NCBI RefSeq assembly: GCF_014196195.1
Contig: NZ_JACIDF010000002.1
Coordinates: 400,478 to 464,477 of the forward strand
Direction of reading: 5' to 3'
DNA from: Anoxybacteroides rupiense
Lineage (GTDB): Bacteria > Bacillota > Bacilli > Bacillales > Anoxybacillaceae
DNA length: 64,000 nucleotides
Below the pieces are notes generated by a model. That model was not told the origin of the DNA. It ran no database searches and saw nothing but the letters and a program-made list of their open reading frames with translations. Each line of letters starts with the position of its first letter. Positions within the stretch are counted from its first letter, which is position 1. Both the position numbers and the translations under genes were made by a program. Of the stretch, positions 59,322 through 64,000 are shown piece by piece.

Positions 59322-59421
59322 TGTGGATAAGTTTACTCACATCATTCACAAGCCATCTATAATGCTTTTTAATGTTTATAAACAACTTTTCCACATATTA
59401 TCCACTGTTTGTTGTGGATAA
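59322..59421. promoter_or_regulatory. DnaA-box cluster upstream of sda
   Basis: Four sites: TGTGGATAA 59322-59330 (perfect), TTTTCCACA 59387-59395 (one mismatch to TTATCCACA), TTATCCACT 59398-59406 (one mismatch), TGTGGATAA 59413-59421 (perfect). B. subtilis sda also has DnaA boxes near its promoter, through which replication status controls it. A possible promoter follows (TTGTTC near 59430, 17 bases, TAAAGT), which I hold weakly. Confidence 0.8.
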
Positions 59422-59530
59422 TAGAACGATTGTTCTCTATGCATAATCGTGGTAAAGTATAGGAAAGATAACTTACCATTATATGTATTGGTTGTTACTT
59501 TTATACCATTGTTAAAGGAGGTTTCTCACC

Positions 59531-59671
59531 ATGAAGCGTTTACCGGACGATTTGCTTATCGAATCGTATTATAAAGCGAAGGAGCTTAAGCTAAGCCCTG
59601 AGTTTATTGAAATGATTGAAAGAGAAATTCTCCGACGCTCATTAGGACATAAAATCAAGCTTTCATCATAA
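59531..59671 (+). CDS. sda: Sporulation histidine-kinase inhibitor Sda
   Basis: Sda is a 46-residue helical hairpin that binds the sporulation kinase KinA and blocks phosphorelay entry when replication is unfinished or damaged. The sequence begins [19 protein letters not shown] and ends [12 protein letters not shown], very close to B. subtilis Sda. AAAGGAGG is upstream of the ATG. Its own terminator follows. Control by DnaA boxes upstream agrees with a checkpoint role. Confidence 0.95.
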   Translation: MKRLPDDLLIESYYKAKELKLSPEFIEMIEREILRRSLGHKIKLSS

Positions 59672-59676
59672 TAACG

Positions 59677-59697
59677 GAGCCATCAGGCTCTTTTTTT
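59677..59697 (+). terminator. sda terminator
   Basis: GAGCC (59677-59681), ATCA, GGCTC (59686-59690), then seven T. It lies just past the convergent psd stop. Confidence 0.85.
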
Positions 59698-59701
59698 ATT
59701 T

Positions 59702-60481
59702 TTATTTCCAAAATCCGATTCGTTCTCCTACTTTAATGGCCATCGGGACCGTCATTCGCGAATCGATCTCCACGCTATCTTTTTCAAATAATAAAACAAC
59801 GGTCGAACCAAATGAGAAATAGGCCATTTCTTGTCCTTTAATCAATTGATCGTGAGGATGAGTAAGCTCTATGCTATTGACAAACATAGCCCCTACCTTC
59901 ACAATGGCCACATGCTTACCATCTGAGTTCACCTCTGTAATCATTCGGTAGTTTTTCGATAGCGGTCGCCTTCCATATTTTAGACCAAGCCGATTCACAG
60001 GATAGGATTTTGCGCCAAGTGACCATTGGCGAGTTACAACACCAGATATTGGGCTATGAATTCGATGATAATGACTTGGGCTCAAATATAAAATAACAAA
60101 GAGTCCGTTTAAATATTTTTCAGCTAGAGCATCACTTCCCAGCATTTCTGGAATTGAATACTGCTTTCCTTTCACAGTGATATCTTTTTGTTCACTGATG
60201 ATTCCAATATCTTCAATAACCGCATCCACCGGGCTAATGATGCTGTCTTCCGCTTCATCAATCGGTCTTGCTCCTTCTTTTAGCTTGCGAATAAATAATT
60301 GTTGAAGCGTTTTGTAGTGATTTAAGCTTTTTTCCATCTCCTCTTGATTAATTCGATATATTTTTGCATAGGATGGTATTAACCAAGCACTTAACCGTGA
60401 TTTGGTAAAAAAAGCAATGAATTTTGAAGAAACTGCATGATTTGTTAATTCAATCATGAAGCGATATAACCATTTTAACAA
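59702..60481 (-). CDS. psd: Phosphatidylserine decarboxylase proenzyme
   Basis: Psd makes phosphatidylethanolamine from phosphatidylserine. The proenzyme cuts itself between Gly and Ser of FGST near residue 225, making a 34-residue alpha chain with a pyruvoyl group. Catalytic His is in YLSPSHYHRIHSP and Asp in SPVDAV. The start is TTG at 60479-60481 with GGAGGG seven bases upstream; a TTG five codons earlier overlaps the SD. 259 residues. Divergent from pssA, the preceding enzyme of the pathway. Confidence 0.93.
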   Translation of the reverse strand: MLKWLYRFMIELTNHAVSSKFIAFFTKSRLSAWLIPSYAKIYRINQEEMEKSLNHYKTLQQLFIRKLKEGARPIDEAEDSIISPVDAVIEDIGIISEQKDITVKGKQYSIPEMLGSDALAEKYLNGLFVILYLSPSHYHRIHSPISGVVTRQWSLGAKSYPVNRLGLKYGRRPLSKNYRMITEVNSDGKHVAIVKVGAMFVNSIELTHPHDQLIKGQEMAYFSFGSTVVLLFEKDSVEIDSRMTVPMAIKVGERIGFWK

Positions 60482-60604
60482 CCAGATTCCCTCCAATTTT
60501 ATGTAAAATCATGTTTTACTACTTCCCATATTATAAATAAAATGATTATAATGGGAAGTGTATATTTGTCGTTCCGTTCCATAGTTGAAAAGGAGTGAGG
60601 AGAA

Positions 60605-61144
60605 ATGTTTTTATCGGATTATCTGGATCACACGCTAAAGAAACTAAAAACACACACCGCTAACATATTAACATTAACGAATCTTGCCTTGGGAGGCTTA
60701 TCCGTTATATTCACGATGAAAGGACAATTAAATGCCAGCCTGTTGCTCATTTTTTTGGCAGCACTCGCTGACCGCTTTGACGGAACGGTAGCTCGGAAGC
60801 TTCATATTGAATCTGAGCTCGGCAAACAGTTGGACTCAATGAGTGATATTATATCATTTGGAGTCGCTCCTGCACTATTGATTTACCAAAGTTTATTGCA
60901 CGATTTTGGAGCGCCTGGCGCGTTTTTTACGATTTTATATATCGGCTGCGGGGCATTTCGTTTGGCGCGATTTAATATTACCGAAAATAACGGCTATTTT
61001 TCCGGCTTGCCTATCACAGCAGCTGGTGTGCTTCTCACCTTGAGTTATTTAACGATCCACTATTTCCCACCACAATTTTTTATTTTCCTAATCATGATTT
61101 TATCTTTTCTCATGGTTGGAACCTTTAAGCTCAAAAAAATGTAA
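60605..61144 (+). CDS. pssA: CDP-diacylglycerol-serine O-phosphatidyltransferase
   Basis: PssA makes phosphatidylserine from CDP-diacylglycerol and serine in the membrane. The CDP-alcohol signature DGxxARx8Gx3Dx3D is complete (Asp59-Gly60, Ala63-Arg64, Gly73, Asp77, Asp81), followed by four or five hydrophobic helices. 179 residues. AAGGAG lies nine bases before the ATG. Divergent from psd, with which it forms the phosphatidylethanolamine pathway. Confidence 0.94.
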   Translation: MFLSDYLDHTLKKLKTHTANILTLTNLALGGLSVIFTMKGQLNASLLLIFLAALADRFDGTVARKLHIESELGKQLDSMSDIISFGVAPALLIYQSLLHDFGAPGAFFTILYIGCGAFRLARFNITENNGYFSGLPITAAGVLLTLSYLTIHYFPPQFFIFLIMILSFLMVGTFKLKKM

Positions 61145-61148
61145 ATTT

Positions 61149-61180
61149 GCTGCCCAATCTCCTTGGGCAGCTTTTTTTTT
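61149..61180 (+). terminator. pssA terminator
   Basis: GCTGCCCAA (61149-61157) pairs with TTGGGCAGC (61163-61171), then nine T. The 300 bases from here to motA show no gene; a TATGAT -10-like element lies near 61395 with a poor -35. Confidence 0.92.
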
Positions 61181-61478
61181 GAAATCCAGAGACAGGTTCT
61201 CCCTTTCCCGCTATTTAAACTTTTGCCGTTCCCATGTCAACCAGCGAACCGCTTCACAGAAGCATTCGGATACTTTCTGTCATTTACATCTTTTGTAAAA
61301 AAACCGACTGCTTTTATCATCATTTTTCAACATGATCTTACATATTTTTTAAGTTTCATACTAAATTCTCTTTTCAAGCTATTGCATTAATTATATGATA
61401 AATTTGAATACATCATATGTGTCGAGCAAAGACGAAGCAATCATCATAGCATTTTGAGCAAGTAATGGAGGGGTTATT

Positions 61479-62270
61479 TTGGATAAAACGACAATTATCG
61501 GCATTATTCTTGGTATTATTGCGGTAGGGTTCGGAATGTATTTTAAAGGAGTCAGCCCAAGCGTTTTGCTGAATCCAGCTGCTTTTCTCATTATCATTGT
61601 CGGGACGGCAGCTGCTGTGACAATTGCTTTCCCTATGCGTGACATTAAACGGCTTCCTAAGCTGTTTGGCGTCATTTTTAAGGAACAAAAGATTCCAACT
61701 ATTGAAGAGTTGATCCCTTTGTTTGTTGAATGGGCGAATATCGCACGCCGTGAAGGATTACTGGCACTCGAAGCAAAAGTCGCCGAAATCGATGATCCGT
61801 TTTTACGTAACGGACTCAGCCTTGCGATTGACGGGCAAACGCAAGACTTTATTCGCGATGTCATGTCTGAAGAAATTGCGGCTATGGAGGAACGTCATCA
61901 AGCGAATGCCGCTATTTTTACGCAAGCAGGTACATATGCTCCGACGCTTGGAGTATTGGGGGCAGTGGTCGGATTGATCGCAGCTTTGGGAAATATGGAC
62001 AATGTAACCGAGCTCGGACACGCTATCAGTGCCGCATTCGTTGCGACACTATTAGGGATTTTTACCGGATATGTATTATGGCACCCATTCGCTAACAAGC
62101 TAAAACAAAAATCGAAGGAAGAGGTAAAAGTCAGACAAGTCATGATTGAAGGAGTGTTGTCCATTTTAGAAGGACAGGCGCCTCGCTCAATCGAACAAAA
62201 ATTAGCGTCCTACCTCCCAGAAAAAGAACGAAAAAAATTAATGGAGCAGGGAGAGGCAAAAGATGAGTAA
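61479..62270 (+). CDS. motA: Flagellar motor stator protein MotA
   Basis: MotA with MotB forms the proton-driven stator that turns the flagellum. Four membrane helices (about 4-24, 32-52, 150-170, 182-202); the conserved motif GTYAPTLGVLGAVVGLI and charged cytoplasmic loop (ARREGLLALEAKV) that contacts FliG are present. It is highly similar to B. subtilis MotA rather than MotP. Start is TTG at 61479-61481 after GGAGGGG. 263 residues; overlaps motB by eight bases. Confidence 0.94.
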   Translation: MDKTTIIGIILGIIAVGFGMYFKGVSPSVLLNPAAFLIIIVGTAAAVTIAFPMRDIKRLPKLFGVIFKEQKIPTIEELIPLFVEWANIARREGLLALEAKVAEIDDPFLRNGLSLAIDGQTQDFIRDVMSEEIAAMEERHQANAAIFTQAGTYAPTLGVLGAVVGLIAALGNMDNVTELGHAISAAFVATLLGIFTGYVLWHPFANKLKQKSKEEVKVRQVMIEGVLSILEGQAPRSIEQKLASYLPEKERKKLMEQGEAKDE

Positions 62271-63012
62271 AAAAAAGAAGTCGCAGCATGATGACCATAT
62301 TAATGAATCATGGCTGATTCCTTATGCCGATCTTTTGACATTACTGCTTGCGCTTTTTATCGTTTTATTCGCAAGCAGCCAGATCGATCAAAAAAAATTC
62401 CAAGAGATCGCCCGCTCCTTCAGCAGCGCTTTATCGGGCGGAGCAGGAGTCTTGGATTTCCCAAGCCCTGTAGAGCAGGACAATCCCCAAACATCGCTGC
62501 CAGATAAGGAAAAACTAACGAAAAATCAACAAGCGAAAAATGAACAGAAAGAGCTGCAGCAAATTCAAGCAAAAATTAATCAATATATCGAACAGCAGCA
62601 TTTGCAAGGTGAACTAAAAACAACGCTAACGGAAGAAGGATTGTTGGTCACCATTTTAAACGATGTTTTATTTGACTCTGGAAGCGCTGAAGTAAGGCCG
62701 CAAGACCGACAAATCGCATCAGAAATTTCTCGGCTGCTTGTCATGAATCCGCCGCGCAACATTATCGTTAGCGGCCATACAGACAATGTGCCGATCCGCA
62801 ACTCCAACTTTTCATCCAACTGGGAGCTAAGCGTCATGAGGGCTGTCAACTTTATGAAGCTGCTATTAGAAAACAAACAGCTCGATCCCCGCTTATTCAG
62901 CGCCAAAGGCTATGGCGAGTTTAAACCGGTGGCATCTAATGGTACTCCAGAGGGGCGCATGAAAAACCGACGCGTCGAGATTTTAATTGCGCCAAACACA
63001 ACAGCCAACTAG
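62263..63012 (+). CDS. motB: Flagellar motor stator protein MotB
   Basis: MotB anchors the stator to peptidoglycan. One membrane helix (about 18-42) with the proton-carrying Asp23 in WLIPYADLLTLLLALFIVLF (exactly the region that distinguishes MotB), a Gln/Lys-rich plug and linker, and a C-terminal OmpA-like domain (about 128-245) with SGHTDNVPI and NRRVEI. 249 residues. GGAG precedes the ATG within motA. Confidence 0.94.
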   Translation: MSKKKKSQHDDHINESWLIPYADLLTLLLALFIVLFASSQIDQKKFQEIARSFSSALSGGAGVLDFPSPVEQDNPQTSLPDKEKLTKNQQAKNEQKELQQIQAKINQYIEQQHLQGELKTTLTEEGLLVTILNDVLFDSGSAEVRPQDRQIASEISRLLVMNPPRNIIVSGHTDNVPIRNSNFSSNWELSVMRAVNFMKLLLENKQLDPRLFSAKGYGEFKPVASNGTPEGRMKNRRVEILIAPNTTAN

Positions 63013-63020
63013 ACTTCTCA

Positions 63021-63049
63021 TTCCTGAGCTCTGTCCCAAAGCTCAGGAA
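63021..63049 (+). terminator. Hairpin after motB without a T-run
   Basis: TTCCTGAGCT (63021-63030) pairs perfectly with AGCTCAGGAA (63040-63049). A-rich sequence, not T, follows, and the IS begins 12 bases on; the insertion may have displaced the original T-run. Confidence 0.5.
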
Positions 63050-63061
63050 ATAGATGAAAAA

Positions 63062-64000
63062 GGGGCTGTCTGATAAGTCCCTAAAATGAAACAAGTGGAG
63101 AAAAACGAGCCGTTTTTCTCCACTTGCTTTTGTATTTTTTCGATTTTTCTTCGAAAGTAGCTGGCGGATGCCTGCTACTTTCAGTATGTTGTGGGCTAAC
63201 GCCACAATTCCAAACTCGACATGTACCTTGTCGAGACCCCGCAATGAAAATCTGCGGAACGACCGATTGCCCTTGATGTGACCGAACACACTTTCTACTT
63301 CGACTTTGCGCCGAGCGTAGATGGCGGCTTTCTCTTCACATTCAAGGGCTGTTTTTGCCTTCGCTTTCATTTCTTCGAAGACGGTATTCCAGTGAACTTG
63401 ACGATTGCCCTTCGCCTTCGTGCATTTCGCTTTTAATGGGCAATCTGTACAATCTTCACATTCGTATATTTTGAAGCTTTGTTCATAACCAGATGGATTC
63501 TTTTGGTTTTGATATTTTTTAAATGTTACTTTCCTTCCATTCGGGCAAATAAAACAATCATCTTGCTCACAATAGGTCCAGTTTTTCGCATTTTAATGTC
63601 CTTTTTGTATTTGCGTGTCTGTTCTTGTACATAGGATCCATAAGGAATGAGAAAATCAAATCGAGGCTCTTTCTCATCACCAATCGCATATACATAGTTT
63701 TCTTCACTGCCATATCCTGCATCTGCAATGACTGTTTTGGGCATCGGTAATGAAGTGGACGCTAGCTTCTCCAAATGTGGGATAAAGCAACGTGTATCGG
63801 TTGGTCGTTGATGAATGGTATAAAACAAGATAAACTGATTCTCTGTCCCGATTTGCACATTATACCCTGGCTTCAGTTGACCATTTTTCATATGATCTTC
63901 TTTCATTCGCATAAAAGTTGCGTCTTTATCCGTTTTTGAATAGCTGTTACGATCGCCAAAGATTTCGTTCTGCTCCTTGTATTTGGCTAGTCGAGGTAAA
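63062..64000 (-). mobile_element. IS1182-like insertion sequence, right part
   Basis: The right end starts with GGGGCTGTCTGATAAGTCC at 63062, typical of IS1182-family terminal inverted repeats, immediately beside the motB hairpin. A perfect 16-bp stem (63092-63107 with 63111-63126, three-base loop) lies just inside the end and may block outside transcription from reading into the transposase. The other end lies beyond base 64000, so target duplication cannot be checked. Confidence 0.75.

Larger units (their letters stand above)
62936..64000 (-). pseudogene. Frameshifted IS1182-family transposase (start beyond window)
   Basis: Two frames together make one DDE transposase. The upstream part (64000 down to about 63594) contains [14 protein letters not shown] with a catalytic Asp; the downstream part has zinc-like Cys pairs ([23 protein letters not shown]) and the C-terminal Glu region VEVESVFGHIKGNRSFRRFSLRG. 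They join if one A is restored in the run at 63591-63594, so a single-base deletion broke the gene. Without it the first frame stops at 63526. The second frame reads through the inverted repeat and stops at 62936, antisense to motB. Confidence 0.75.

Noticed and set aside
61391..61864. 157-codon minus-strand frame opposite motA
   Set aside because: It is antisense to the well-supported motA and has no ribosome site or family resemblance.

Overview
The window is chromosomal DNA from an endospore-forming, flagellated, moderately low-GC Bacillaceae bacterium. Gene order and protein sequences follow the Bacillus subtilis yqe-yqf block almost gene for gene, and a thermophilic relative such as Parageobacillus or Anoxybacillus is my best guess from sequence character alone. 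Sporulation genes (gpr, spoIIP, yqfC, yqfD, sda, yqfQ), sigma-A, the MEP isoprenoid enzymes IspG and IspH and the comE locus all fit a Firmicute. Nearly all genes are ordinary housekeeping genes; mobile DNA is limited to one IS at the right edge and small intergenic repeats.

Layout. 1-5 kb: start of helD, then a phosphate uptake operon pstS-pstC-pstA with a four-hexamer PHO box, stopping at a terminator with no pstB. 5-17 kb: yqfZ, ispG, yqfX, yqfW, a Zur-controlled znuC-znuB-zur operon, yqfT, nfo, cshB, yqfQ, ispH, yqfO, trmK, cccA. 17-28 kb: yqxD-dnaG-rpoD macromolecular synthesis operon, ppsR-ccpN, recO-yqzL-era-cdd-dgkA-ybeY. 27-31 kb: phoH-yqfD-yqfC, yqeY-rpsU. 31-45 kb: yqeW, deoC, the heat-shock operon hrcA-grpE-dnaK-dnaJ-prmA-rsmE-mtaB behind a CIRCE operator, hemW-lepA. 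44-54 kb: yqxA-spoIIP-gpr, rpsT, holA, yqzM, comEC-comEB-comEA and divergent comER. 54-59 kb: a ribosome-assembly and NAD operon yqeG-yqeH-aroE-yhbY-nadD-yqeK-rsfS-yqeM. 59-64 kb: sda behind four DnaA boxes, psd and pssA, motA-motB, and the right end of an IS1182-like element with a frameshifted transposase.

The interest lies mainly in what is missing or shared. Compared with B. subtilis order, pstB, glyQS, pgpH (yqfF) and yqeZ-floA-yqfB are absent from their usual slots, and the floA slot is filled by a copy of a dispersed intergenic repeat found three times here. A 36-bp perfect palindrome between yqfW and zur acts as a shared terminator and also encodes the same six-residue C-terminal tail for both convergent proteins. 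The first 1.5 kb holds a promoter-like signal and nested inverted repeats with no gene to explain them. I did not find a convincing new defence or metabolic system in this window.

Many starts were moved inward from the longest reading frame to the codon preceded by a Shine-Dalgarno sequence; several genes use TTG or GTG. No similarity search was run; identifications come from recognising the sequences, motifs and gene order.
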